Shown here: positions 17,066-24,870 of the stretch, one piece after another
Position numbering within the stretch: the first letter of the stretch is position 1
How the letters are laid out: each line of letters begins with the position of its first letter
Source of the DNA: Dysgonomonas mossii DSM 22836
Lineage (GTDB): Bacteria > Bacteroidota > Bacteroidia > Bacteroidales > Dysgonomonadaceae
Assembly (NCBI RefSeq): GCF_000213575.1
Contig: NZ_GL892006.1
Span: 18,203 to 82,202, forward strand
Length of the DNA: 64,000 nt
Reading direction: 5' to 3'
Notes under the pieces: model-generated
Databases searched by the model: none
Told to the model about the DNA's origin: nothing
What the model saw: the letters and a program-made list of their open reading frames with translations, nothing else
Made by a program: the position numbers and the translations under genes

Positions 17066-17548
17066 ATGAAGAATTTATTTTTATTGTTAATCGTAGCTAT
17101 TACATTTTCTTTATTCTCATCATGTGAAGGACCTGCCGGGCCAATGGGTCCTTCCGGACAAAGTGGACTGGATGGGAAGGATGGTTATGGTACAAATTGG
17201 TACGTAACATCATTTACGATAAAACCCAATGAGTGGAAATTAGTAGGAGATCCGGGTGAACTTAATTCGCATTTCTTTGTAGACAAACCACTAAAAGAAT
17301 TAAGTGACTTCATTTATAAAGAGGGTGCTGTTATTGGATATATTGAAACCGCCAAAGGTGTCAAAAATGGACTTCCTTATGTTTTACATCTAGGGGGAAA
17401 AGATGATAAGGGTGAATTTTTATGGACAGAGACTGCTGATTACGACTTTTATCCGGGTGGAGTCGGATTTTATCTTACATATTCAGATTTCAAGACCGAA
17501 TATCGTCCTGATAAAGACAAAACTTTTTACATTGTATTGATGTGGTAA
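17066..17548 (+). CDS. Collagen-like lipoprotein
   Basis: 160 residues. A lipoprotein signal (MKNLFLLLIVAITFSLFSSC) is followed directly by about seven Gly-X-Y triplets (GPAGPMGPSGQSGLDGKDG, residues 22-40), then a globular domain of about 115 residues rich in aromatic residues that I do not recognise. Short GXY segments at the start of small lipoproteins recur in Bacteroidetes, possibly as trimerising stalks. The gene is 30 bases after the repeat-rich lipoprotein and probably in the same transcript. A perfect 16-bp inverted repeat follows. Confidence 0.75.
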   Translation: MKNLFLLLIVAITFSLFSSCEGPAGPMGPSGQSGLDGKDGYGTNWYVTSFTIKPNEWKLVGDPGELNSHFFVDKPLKELSDFIYKEGAVIGYIETAKGVKNGLPYVLHLGGKDDKGEFLWTETADYDFYPGGVGFYLTYSDFKTEYRPDKDKTFYIVLMW

Positions 17549-17563
17549 ATATTTAAATATTTG

Positions 17564-17600
17564 ATAATTATGGGCTTAATATGTTTAAGCCCATAATTAT
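17564..17600 (+). terminator. Perfect 16-bp hairpin after the lipoprotein pair
   Basis: ATAATTATGGGCTTAA pairs with TTAAGCCCATAATTAT around a 5-base loop. There is no T run, so a terminator role is likely but not certain. Confidence 0.6.
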
Positions 17601-17694
17601 ATAATAGGGTTAACTATTTAACGATTAATTCACTAAATTGAATCTTTTTATTATCTACCGGGACTATAAAGCATTAAATATAGGATTTAATTAC

Positions 17695-17702
17695 TAAATT
17701 TG
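17695..17702 (+). promoter_or_regulatory. -7 box of the DUF3078-type gene
   Basis: TAAATTTG, a full TAnnTTTG match 55 bases before the ATG at 17758. Confidence 0.45.
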
Positions 17703-17757
17703 TATCTTATAAAATGAAAATTATTAAGGATAACTTTCTCTGAAAAAGACAAGTAAA

Positions 17758-19242
17758 ATGAGAGTAAATAAAGTCTACCTCTGTTTTATTATATGTTTGT
17801 TTATATTTTCTACATCTGTAAATGCACAGAATGCAGGTCTTGTACGGCAACAGAAAGATAGTATTTTGAAAGATATAACAAATATAGACAGACAACTCAA
17901 GAAGATTTCGAATCGAGATACAACTAAAGGGTTTTCGGCTCCATTAAGAATCGACTCTGCTTATGCACAAGGATTAAATGCAAGCAACCTGCAACCTCTA
18001 AGAGATGAAAAAGGACTGCTTATTCTAAAAAAGGACTGGATGCCATTTGATGATCATGTATCATTTAGAGATACAGTGATTTTTGATCCGGTATTCTTAC
18101 CTATTGTTTTTGATGGAAAGATATTACCGTCAGACATGGACTTCTTATCAAAAAAATCAGAAAGTGATACTAAAAGCGAGTTTCATTTGATATCTCCGGA
18201 TAGTACTTTTGCCCCACAACTTGCTAGGGTAAAAGAAATAGAGGCTGAAAGAAGACAATACTACATGAATAACCCTCAAAGGGTTAAATTGAATGCGTTT
18301 CATTTTAAAGACATTCCTCTATTAAAGGAGACTATAGTCGAGAAAAAGAGTATATTCCAAGATTTACTTACAACTGATGACCCAATAGGTATCAATAAGC
18401 CGGAAGTAGAGAAAATACGAATTAAACCGGTGTATTGGATCAGAACAGGGGAACATTCATTGCAGATAAATCAGAATGAGCTTTCTGATAATTGGCAAAA
18501 TGGAGGGAATAGCAACTTTAGCATAATTAATTATCATAAGCTAAATGTAAAGTATAAGAAAAACAAGACTAATTTCGAGAATACCTTCGAATGGCGTTTA
18601 AATGTTCAGCGAACACCAGCAGACAAGTTTCACAAAATAAGCATTATTGAAGATTATGTTAGGAATAGTAGCCTCTTTGGAATAACAGCATTTAAAAAAT
18701 GGTCGTACAATATCAACTTAAAGATAGAAACACCAATATTCCAAGGTTATCCGGTAAACAGTGAATCAAGAGTAAGGTCTTTATTCTCTCCTTTAATAGT
18801 CAATTCGGGTATTGGTATGCGATACACTACAGAAAACATATCACCTAAAGATAAATACAAGCGATTAAACTTATCGTTAGAACTATCTCCTGCCTCTATA
18901 AACTACACTTTAGTTTCTGATAGCATGGTAGATGAAACCAGGTATGGAGTAGATAAAGGAAAGAAAAGCAAACTAGATTTAGGGTCTACTGTGAAGGCTG
19001 ATATATCATACTCATTTAACCGATATAATAAATTCACAAGTCGAATTATGTATTTTACAAACTATGAGAAAATACTATTTGAATGTGAAAACAAATATAC
19101 AATGAACCTAAATAGATTTTTATCAACTTCTATTTATTTCTACTTGCGCTATGACGATGGTGTACCTCCGACTAAAAAAGGAGATTGGGGATATTTTCAA
19201 TATAACGAGATGGTAGGTTTTGGACTTACTTATACGTGGTAA
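17758..19242 (+). CDS. DUF3078-type exported outer-membrane protein
   Basis: 494 residues with a signal peptide (about 1-23, ending VNAQ). Residues about 230-494 carry the Bacteroidetes pattern LQINQNELSDNWQNGGNSNF, then repeated amphipathic strands such as NTFEWRLNVQR and WSYNINLKIETP. The C-terminus ends in an aromatic strand (FGLTYTW). This fits DUF3078, predicted to be a beta-barrel of unknown function. The region from residue 25 to 230 is predicted soluble and less recognisable. The gene is monocistronic, has a good -7 box, and precedes tRNA-fMet. Confidence 0.65.
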   Translation: MRVNKVYLCFIICLFIFSTSVNAQNAGLVRQQKDSILKDITNIDRQLKKISNRDTTKGFSAPLRIDSAYAQGLNASNLQPLRDEKGLLILKKDWMPFDDHVSFRDTVIFDPVFLPIVFDGKILPSDMDFLSKKSESDTKSEFHLISPDSTFAPQLARVKEIEAERRQYYMNNPQRVKLNAFHFKDIPLLKETIVEKKSIFQDLLTTDDPIGINKPEVEKIRIKPVYWIRTGEHSLQINQNELSDNWQNGGNSNFSIINYHKLNVKYKKNKTNFENTFEWRLNVQRTPADKFHKISIIEDYVRNSSLFGITAFKKWSYNINLKIETPIFQGYPVNSESRVRSLFSPLIVNSGIGMRYTTENISPKDKYKRLNLSLELSPASINYTLVSDSMVDETRYGVDKGKKSKLDLGSTVKADISYSFNRYNKFTSRIMYFTNYEKILFECENKYTMNLNRFLSTSIYFYLRYDDGVPPTKKGDWGYFQYNEMVGFGLTYTW

Positions 19243-19322
19243 AATATTTCCTTTTTTAACATCCTTGTAATCAATAAGTAACTCACAAGTATAGAAATAA
19301 TTTATTTATTTACGCGTTTTTA

Positions 19323-19354
19323 TTTGGAATGTTATGATTATTTCTATACTTTTG
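19323..19354 (+). promoter_or_regulatory. Promoter of the initiator tRNA gene
   Basis: TTTG at 19323-19326 and TACTTTTG at 19347-19354, separated by 20 bases. This is an exact match to the Bacteroidetes -33/-7 promoter, with the tRNA starting 12 bases after the -7 box. Confidence 0.8.
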
Positions 19355-19366
19355 CACTCACAAGAT

Positions 19367-19438
19367 CGCGGGGTGGAGCAGTGGTAGCTCGCCAGGCTCA
19401 TAACCTGGAGGTCATCGGTTCGAATCCGGTCTCCGCAA
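19367..19438 (+). tRNA. Initiator tRNA-fMet (CAT anticodon)
   Basis: A full cloverleaf folds by eye. Acceptor CGCGGGG/CTCCGCA has a C1-A72 mismatch, the hallmark of initiator tRNA. The D stem is GAGC/GCTC, the anticodon stem CCAGG/CCTGG with loop CTCATAA (anticodon 19399-19401), and the T stem ATCGG/CCGGT with loop TTCGAAT. CCA is not encoded. The stem next to the anticodon loop has A29-U41, G30-C40, G31-C39 in place of the three G-C pairs of E. coli fMet. Confidence 0.93.
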
Positions 19439-19445
19439 CTAAAAG

Positions 19446-19475
19446 AAAAGCAATCTCATTTGAGGTTGCTTTTTT
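19446..19475 (+). terminator. Terminator of the tRNA gene
   Basis: AAAAGCAATCTC pairs with GAGGTTGCTTTT (one G-U) around ATTT, followed by further T residues. Confidence 0.85.
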
Positions 19476-19582
19476 GTTTTATATATTGATTTTGGAATAT
19501 TTTACAATGCTTGCAAATGTATAATCAGAGAAACCAAGCATTGAAGAATGCAAGAAACATCCAGTCATCATTCGATAGAAAT

Positions 19583-20086
19583 CTAATACTTTGAAATTTT
19601 TGTTTTTCTTCTCAATAAATTATACAACTTCTCTGTTGAAAGTGATATTGTAGTCCAATTGCCAACGGAATTATATTTACATAGTTGAGTTGCACTCCCT
19701 GTACTAAATCCAATAGAAATATTACCTACATAGCAGGTCGCGAATTGTTCTGTATAAACAGGATTTGTTACAATATCGTAGATATAATAAAACACTGAAT
19801 CTTTCTCTTGTTCTGTTATGTCAAAATATTCTTGTCCTCTATTTATAGGCTCATATTCGATGACAGATTCATTGATTCTTACCTCTTTAAGGTCACATGT
19901 ATCTCGAACTCCATAATTCTCATATTTATCAATAACTATTACCTGATTTTGAGATTCAATTCTAAGAGTTTTCCAACATATAGATTTTTTTTCTCTATTC
20001 CCTATCATTGATTGATCTTGATTTTTTTTACAAGATATTAGTATAAAAATAAGCATAAAGATAGATGGCAACAATACAGTTCTCAT
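19583..20086 (-). CDS. Predicted lipoprotein of unknown function
   Basis: 167 residues. The start MRTVLLPSIFMLIFILISCKK is a lipoprotein signal with lipobox ILISC. The rest is a mixed, probably beta-rich domain with four further cysteines (about residues 37, 64, 117, 135) that could form disulfides outside the cytoplasm. I do not recognise the family. It is downstream of the ferredoxin gene on the same strand, but a terminator separates them, so it is probably transcribed alone. Confidence 0.6.
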   Translation of the reverse strand: MRTVLLPSIFMLIFILISCKKNQDQSMIGNREKKSICWKTLRIESQNQVIVIDKYENYGVRDTCDLKEVRINESVIEYEPINRGQEYFDITEQEKDSVFYYIYDIVTNPVYTEQFATCYVGNISIGFSTGSATQLCKYNSVGNWTTISLSTEKLYNLLRRKTKISKY

Positions 20087-20239
20087 ATCATATTATTTAT
20101 ATCATATAGAGTCTCAATCTGGAATAATTCCATAACAATCACCCTCAATTCCCAAACAAATCACTTTTATAGTCTAACAAAGCATTCAATAAGAAACAGA
20201 AAGGACTAAGACTTTTCATAATAACTGGCATAAAAACAA

Positions 20240-20264
20240 AAAAGGAAGCTAAAAAGCTTCCTTT
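20240..20264 (-). terminator. Terminator of the ferredoxin gene
   Basis: On the minus strand AAAGGAAGCT pairs with AGCTTCCTTT, followed by a T run, 27 bases after the ferredoxin stop. Confidence 0.85.
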
Positions 20265-20290
20265 ATATTTTGTTATCCTGATAATTCTAA

Positions 20291-20458
20291 TTAAGCAGGA
20301 TGAATTGCTTCAGTTGGACAAGCATCAGCACAAGTACCACAGTCAGTACATGCATCTGGATCAATTTTGTAGATGTCTCCCTCTGATATTGCATTTACCG
20401 GACATTCATCGATGCAAGTACCGCAAGCAATACAATCTTCATTAATAACGTAAGCCAT
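20291..20458 (-). CDS. 4Fe-4S ferredoxin (two clusters)
   Basis: A 55-residue gene, too short to be picked out by length alone. It has two perfect cluster motifs, CIACGTCIDECP (Cys9, 12, 15, 19) and CTDCGTCADACP, in the classic clostridial-type 2[4Fe-4S] arrangement. It carries low-potential electrons in the cytoplasm, for example for pyruvate:ferredoxin oxidoreductase or a hydrogenase. The gene has its own TATATTTG -7 box 40 bases upstream and a terminator downstream, so it is monocistronic, as expected for a highly expressed ferredoxin. Confidence 0.97.
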   Translation of the reverse strand: MAYVINEDCIACGTCIDECPVNAISEGDIYKIDPDACTDCGTCADACPTEAIHPA

Positions 20459-20497
20459 GATTTTTGTTTTTTAATATTATTACTAACTTTGATTTGG

Positions 20498-20505
20498 CAA
20501 ATATA
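20498..20505 (-). promoter_or_regulatory. -7 box of the ferredoxin gene
   Basis: The minus strand reads TATATTTG, a full TAnnTTTG match 40 bases upstream of the ATG. Confidence 0.55.
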
Positions 20506-20742
20506 ATGAGTTTTTTCTGTATCTAAAATAGATAGGATTAGATATTATTAATATTTATATTGTTTATATCTATTTATCAAAGACTCGATCAATATTATTT
20601 ACCTGGCAATAAACTCATTATGAATAGTTTTTGTTTTGCATCAATAAAATCAAGAACTTGTTATTTTTACGCTTTCTAGATTAAATCATGCTATTTGCAA
20701 TAACTAACAGCAAATTACGTTATTAGAAATAAATACTGAATT

Positions 20743-21456
20743 TTGAAACAACATAAATTAATACTATTATACTTATCTCTTATTGTCCTGTTTGGTATTA
20801 ATATACAGGCACAGACTCGTAAACCGCAAAACCTGCCTTTTGCAGATCAAAAGATGTATCATTTGGGTTTCATGGTTGGATTCCAAGCACAAGACCTAAT
20901 TATATCACATTCGGGCTATGTGGGAGATAATGGTGAAGCTTGGTTTACGGAAATACCGTCCTATTCGGTAGGGTTTAGTGTAGGTATGATAGCCGACAGA
21001 TATTTGAATCAATATTTCAATCTGCGGGCCACACCTTCTCTACATTTCGGGGAAAGGCGTTTTGTTTTTAAAGAGCAAACCTCCGGCATAGAATACGAAT
21101 CAGCCTTGAGGAGTAATTATTTAACGTTACCTCTTTATCTCAAGTTTAGCCCCGATCGTACAGGGAATTTCAGACCTTACCTGCTTGCTGGAGCATACGC
21201 AGCTTTAAATATCGGACAAAAGAAGAATGATATCCTTCGCTTTAAGTCTATGGACTATGGTTTGGAGTTTGGCGTTGGGTGCAATTTGTACCTACCGTTA
21301 TTCAAACTATGCCCTGAACTAAAATTTTCGTTCGGACTGGCTGATGTCGTTAATAAAGACAGGTCAGATTTGTCTGATAAAGATTTAATTAAATATACCC
21401 AAGCGATTTCATCGGGAAAAACACGAATGATATCACTTGTATTTAACTTTGAATAA
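20743..21456 (+). CDS. porT: PorT family outer-membrane protein (type IX secretion)
   Basis: 237 residues. A signal peptide (LILLYLSLIVLFGINIQAQ) is followed by the motif PQNLPFADQKMYHLGFMVG, typical of PorT, then beta-strands ending in the aromatic strand MISLVFNFE. PorT is an accessory protein of the Bacteroidetes type IX secretion system. The frame opens only 6 bases after an in-frame stop, so TTG at 20743 (or ATT before it) must be the start. The first in-frame ATG would delete the signal peptide. No other T9SS core gene is in the window, which is normal since por genes are scattered. The related general PorT-fold barrel family is an alternative. Confidence 0.7.
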   Translation: MKQHKLILLYLSLIVLFGINIQAQTRKPQNLPFADQKMYHLGFMVGFQAQDLIISHSGYVGDNGEAWFTEIPSYSVGFSVGMIADRYLNQYFNLRATPSLHFGERRFVFKEQTSGIEYESALRSNYLTLPLYLKFSPDRTGNFRPYLLAGAYAALNIGQKKNDILRFKSMDYGLEFGVGCNLYLPLFKLCPELKFSFGLADVVNKDRSDLSDKDLIKYTQAISSGKTRMISLVFNFE

Positions 21457-21518
21457 TAGAGCGATCTTTTTTGATCATAATCGCTATACCTATCTTCTAT
21501 ATAGAAGATTCTTTGGAA

Positions 21519-21878
21519 ATGAACACTACTGAAAAAAAGACCATCGGAAAGATGATTTACTTGTACTGTAAAGATAAACACGGTACAAGCCATGCCTTAT
21601 GCTCGTCTTGCGCCGAACTGAATAATTACGCACAAAGAAAGTTAACGAAATGCATATTTGGTGAGGATAAACCTACATGCCAAAACTGTAAAGTTCATTG
21701 CTATAGTTCGGAAATGAGAGAAAGAATAAAAGAAATCATGAAGTACTCGGGTCCACGAATGCTACTTCGCAATCCTATTTTAGCAACTAAGCATTTGATC
21801 AAAGGATTGAGATCTCCTAAGAAAGCTTATCCAAAAAAACACGATTCGTACAGCTCAAAAGATAATAATCTAAAATAG
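21519..21878 (+). CDS. YgbA-like protein (nitrous oxide-stimulated promoter family)
   Basis: 119 residues from the ATG at 21519. The longer frame would need a TTG at 21471. Conserved cysteines sit in [18 protein letters not shown] and [10 protein letters not shown], and the motif [19 protein letters not shown] is typical of the YgbA_NO family. Relatives are induced by nitric oxide through NsrR or FNR-type regulators. The cysteine pattern suggests metal or Fe-S binding, but the function is not established. The last 62 bases overlap the 3' end of aroC on the opposite strand, an unusually long convergent overlap. Confidence 0.8.
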   Translation: MNTTEKKTIGKMIYLYCKDKHGTSHALCSSCAELNNYAQRKLTKCIFGEDKPTCQNCKVHCYSSEMRERIKEIMKYSGPRMLLRNPILATKHLIKGLRSPKKAYPKKHDSYSSKDNNLK

Positions 21879-22905
21879 TCATCGCCGCCATAGCCTCAAC
21901 AATTGGTACTGCACGAGGTAGAACACAAGCGTCGTGACGTCCACGAGCCTTAAGGTCTGTACTATCTCCATCTTTATTTACAGTCTCCTGATGCATCAAA
22001 ATTGTTGCCACAGGTTTGAAAGCTACACGAAAATAAATATCTTGTCCGTTTGATATTCCACCTTGTATACCGCCCGAATGGTTTGTCTTGGTTCCTATCT
22101 TACCATTATCGTTATAGAATACATCATTGACCTCCGATCCTCTGTGATTGACATCAAATCCATCGCCGTATTCAAACCCTTTCACCGCATTTATGCCAAG
22201 CATAGCATTCCCTAAAGCGGCATGTAACTTATTAAATACAGGCTCTCCTAATCCTACAGGAGCACCCTTTATAACGCACGAAATAACGCCGCCAATAGTA
22301 TCTCCTTTCGACTTAACCTCTTCGATAAGTTCTATCATCAACTGCGCTTTCTCCGGATCGGGACAACGTACAGGTGTAGATTCTATAAGTGACAGATCAT
22401 AATCCTTGTATAGTTTTTCGAGCTTTATATGTCCTACTTGCGAAGTATAAGCCAATATTTCCACTCCTAATTGTTTCAACGCAAGCTTAGCTAATGCCCC
22501 GCCTACACAACGAGCAATAGTTTCGCGGGCCGACGACCTGCCTCCTCCACGGTGATCACGTATACCATACTTCTGAGAATATGTATAGTCTGCATGAGAA
22601 GGACGATAAATATCTTTCAGGTTGTCGTAATCTGACGAATGCTGGTTATTATTTCGAATAAGAAATCCTATCGGTACTCCGGTTGTTTTACCATCATATA
22701 TACCCGACAAGAACTCTACTTCATCTGCTTCTTTGCGAGGAGTCGTTATCTTAGATTGTCCCGGGCGACGGCGATTTAGTTCATTTTGTATAAACTCCAT
22801 ATCTACGGTTATCCCTGCCGGGCAACCATCAATAACTCCACCGATACCAGCACCATGAGACTCTCCATAAGAAGTAAGTCTGAATATATTTCCAAAAGTA
22901 TTCAT
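21817..22905 (-). CDS. aroC: Chorismate synthase
   Basis: 362 residues, normal length. Signatures are [20 protein letters not shown] at the N-terminus, [20 protein letters not shown] (about 116-135), and [20 protein letters not shown] near the C-terminus. It makes chorismate from 5-enolpyruvylshikimate-3-phosphate with reduced FMN, the last shared step in aromatic amino acid synthesis. The final 19 or so residues after TILDYYLL extend past the most conserved end and lie in the overlap with the YgbA homologue. A TAATTTTG -7 box lies upstream of the start. Confidence 0.97.
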   Translation of the reverse strand: MNTFGNIFRLTSYGESHGAGIGGVIDGCPAGITVDMEFIQNELNRRRPGQSKITTPRKEADEVEFLSGIYDGKTTGVPIGFLIRNNNQHSSDYDNLKDIYRPSHADYTYSQKYGIRDHRGGGRSSARETIARCVGGALAKLALKQLGVEILAYTSQVGHIKLEKLYKDYDLSLIESTPVRCPDPEKAQLMIELIEEVKSKGDTIGGVISCVIKGAPVGLGEPVFNKLHAALGNAMLGINAVKGFEYGDGFDVNHRGSEVNDVFYNDNGKIGTKTNHSGGIQGGISNGQDIYFRVAFKPVATILMHQETVNKDGDSTDLKARGRHDACVLPRAVPIVEAMAAMTILDYYLLSCTNRVFLDKLS

Positions 22906-22931
22906 CGATAATCTTAAATATGATAATAATA

Positions 22932-22939
22932 CAAAATTA
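22932..22939 (-). promoter_or_regulatory. -7 box of aroC
   Basis: The minus strand reads TAATTTTG, 27 bases upstream of the aroC ATG. Confidence 0.5.
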
Positions 22940-22974
22940 CATGAAATAATTTAATAATCGAGCAGATATATTAA

Positions 22975-23021
22975 AAGAGGGCAATTTCCCTTTTCTAAAA
23001 TGAAAGAAGAAACACCCTCTT
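22975..23021 (-). terminator. Possible terminator after the 116-residue lipoprotein gene
   Basis: AAGAGGG and CCCTCTT pair across a long, partly structured loop. On the minus strand this is followed by TTTT. The stem is short, so this is tentative. Confidence 0.4.
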
Positions 23022-23048
23022 ATTTTCTATATATTGAAGATAGTTTTC

Positions 23049-23399
23049 TTAGTTTTCTTTATTCTCATCCATCCTCAACACCTTTTTGTCTTCGTTCAGA
23101 TAACAATTGACTGTATCATTGATATTATATATCCTATAACTGTTGTCATAAGACCATGTACCCTGAATGTATACCCGCAATAAGTAAGCCTCATCAGGTT
23201 TCTGACGTTTTTCTTTGGCTATTTTTTCGTACGATATCGGCTTAAAGTATTCCACTTTGGTTATAGTCCCATTATCTGCATCCCTGTACCTCATATGCTG
23301 CCTTACAGCATCACCCATTTTCTCCAGATTGTTTTGATAACTCAAATTACAAGAAGTCAATCCGATAGACAATAATAAAAAGAATATGTACTTTTTCAT
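23049..23399 (-). CDS. Small predicted lipoprotein of unknown function
   Basis: 116 residues with a lipoprotein signal (MKKYIFFLLLSIGLTSC, lipobox LTSC at Cys17). The mature part begins NLSYQNNLEKMGDAVRQHMR and contains a beta-rich pattern (YLLRVYIQGTWSYDNSYRIY). No family recognised. It has its own TAATTTTG -7 box about 20 bases upstream and ends before aroC on the same strand, with a possible terminator between. Confidence 0.65.
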   Translation of the reverse strand: MKKYIFFLLLSIGLTSCNLSYQNNLEKMGDAVRQHMRYRDADNGTITKVEYFKPISYEKIAKEKRQKPDEAYLLRVYIQGTWSYDNSYRIYNINDTVNCYLNEDKKVLRMDENKEN

Positions 23400-23419
23400 A
23401 TTTTTCAGATTTTGTTATT

Positions 23420-23427
23420 CAAAATTA
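23420..23427 (-). promoter_or_regulatory. -7 box of the small lipoprotein gene
   Basis: The minus strand reads TAATTTTG, 21 bases upstream of the ATG at 23399. Confidence 0.5.
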
Positions 23428-23558
23428 CAGAAACCGAATATCAGAAACAAATAAAAAGCAAAAGTTATTTGCCAAAAAGAAGCAGGAACTGTCTTTTTAT
23501 CATTTTTTTGTTACTAAATTAGCGATTCAAATGTATTCCAATTTAAGGGTTGCCTGAA

Positions 23559-23948
23559 ATGAGCAAAAAAGGTTCGGAGAAATTTTCGCTAAAAAAGCGT
23601 TCTAAATCGGCTTTATATGCACTAAACGGTTTGAGAGTATTATTTTTGGAAGAGCATAATTCCCGTATACATATAGCTATTGTAATAGTTGTAGTTACGG
23701 CTGGATTTCTTTTGAAAATATCAAATACAGAATGGCTTGTTATATGTATTCTGATAGCGTTAGTTTTTAGCCTAGAGATAATAAATTCTGCCATCGAGAA
23801 TATATGTGATTATATATCACCTCAGTGGAGCGAAGTTATAAAAAAAGTAAAAGACCTTGCCGCAGCTGCAGTTTTTGTATCGTCTGTAATATCTGTCATC
23901 TGCGGAGCTATTATTTTCTTACCCAAATTGTATAATTTATTTACATAA
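23559..23948 (+). CDS. dgkA: Diacylglycerol (or undecaprenol) kinase
   Basis: 129 residues from the ATG at 23559. A TTG three codons upstream is less likely. The DgkA signature is clear: EEHNSRIHIAI near residue 35, and LEIINSAIENICDYISP followed by VKDLAAAAVFVSS. Three transmembrane helices (about 39-58, 62-82, 104-124) follow a basic N-terminus. This small membrane kinase phosphorylates diacylglycerol or undecaprenol at the inner membrane, recycling lipid or cell-wall carrier. An exported phosphatase-fold lipoprotein gene begins 45 bases downstream. Confidence 0.93.
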   Translation: MSKKGSEKFSLKKRSKSALYALNGLRVLFLEEHNSRIHIAIVIVVVTAGFLLKISNTEWLVICILIALVFSLEIINSAIENICDYISPQWSEVIKKVKDLAAAAVFVSSVISVICGAIIFLPKLYNLFT

Positions 23949-23993
23949 ATTTCAAATACCAATAAATAGTTTCATTCAGTTAACGTTCTTAAA

Positions 23994-24851
23994 ATGAAAA
24001 AATTAATTTACTTATTACTACCCTCTCTACTTTTCATATCATCCTGTAAAACAAAACCTTTAGAGCTGAATGTTATGACATTCAATATTCGTTTGGATGT
24101 TCCCAGCGACAGTCTTAACAGCTGGCAATACAGAAAAGACAATGCCGCTGAAATGGTTCGGATGAATGATGTTGATATACTCGGCATGCAAGAAGTTTTA
24201 TTGAACCAGATGAACGACCTAAAAGAACGCCTGCCGCAATACACAGCAATAGGTGTAGGACGTGAAGATGGTGCAGACAAAGGAGAATTCAGCCCTATTT
24301 TCTATAAAAAAGATAGATTCTCGGCTATAGAGTCCGGCACATTCTGGGTAAGCGAAACTCCAGAATTAGCAGGTTCTAAGGGTTGGGATGCATCATACAT
24401 ACGTGTGGCAACATGGGCCATCCTAAAAGAAAAAGCTACGGGTAAAGAAATATTTGCTATTAATACACACCTTGATAACGATGGGTCGATTGCCCGCAAA
24501 GAAGGCGGGAACTTACTATTAAAGAAAGCTGAAGAGCTGGGAAAAGGTCTGCCGATAGTACTTACAGGAGACTTTAATGATACTCCGCAATCGGAAGCGA
24601 TTAAAAATATTACAGATGCATCAAAGACCAATCACTTGTTAGACAGTAAAACGATTGCTCTAAAAACATCAGGTACAGACTGGACATTCCATAACTTTGG
24701 CAGACTAGCTGAAAGCGAACGTCCTCTAATTGATTATATATTTGTAAGTAAACAAATAAAGGTACAAGATTATGCAGTCTTGCCCGACACCTTAAACGGA
24801 ACTTTCGTCTCCGATCATAAGGCGGTACTTTCTAAACTAATTATAGAATAA
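23994..24851 (+). CDS. Endonuclease/exonuclease/phosphatase-fold lipoprotein
   Basis: 285 residues. A lipoprotein signal (MKKLIYLLLPSLLFISSC) is followed by the EEP (DNase I-like) fold: VMTFNIRLD (metal-binding Asn, about 28-36), LGMQEVLLNQM (catalytic Glu), NTHLDNDG, VLTGDFNDTPQS (Asp/Asn pair) and the C-terminal LIDYIFVS...VSDHKAV with the catalytic His. Family members hydrolyse phosphodiesters or phosphomonoesters of nucleic acids, inositol phosphates or sphingomyelin. The substrate here is unknown, but lipidation places it in the envelope. The M16 peptidase gene starts 19 bases downstream, suggesting co-transcription. Confidence 0.88.
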   Translation: MKKLIYLLLPSLLFISSCKTKPLELNVMTFNIRLDVPSDSLNSWQYRKDNAAEMVRMNDVDILGMQEVLLNQMNDLKERLPQYTAIGVGREDGADKGEFSPIFYKKDRFSAIESGTFWVSETPELAGSKGWDASYIRVATWAILKEKATGKEIFAINTHLDNDGSIARKEGGNLLLKKAEELGKGLPIVLTGDFNDTPQSEAIKNITDASKTNHLLDSKTIALKTSGTDWTFHNFGRLAESERPLIDYIFVSKQIKVQDYAVLPDTLNGTFVSDHKAVLSKLIIE

Positions 24852-24870
24852 CACTTTAAACATTAATAAT

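Noticed and set aside
19324..19524. Plus-strand frame of 66 codons
   Set aside because: It runs through the tRNA-fMet gene and its terminator.
24302..24631. Minus-strand frame of 109 codons
   Set aside because: Antisense shadow of the EEP-fold lipoprotein gene.
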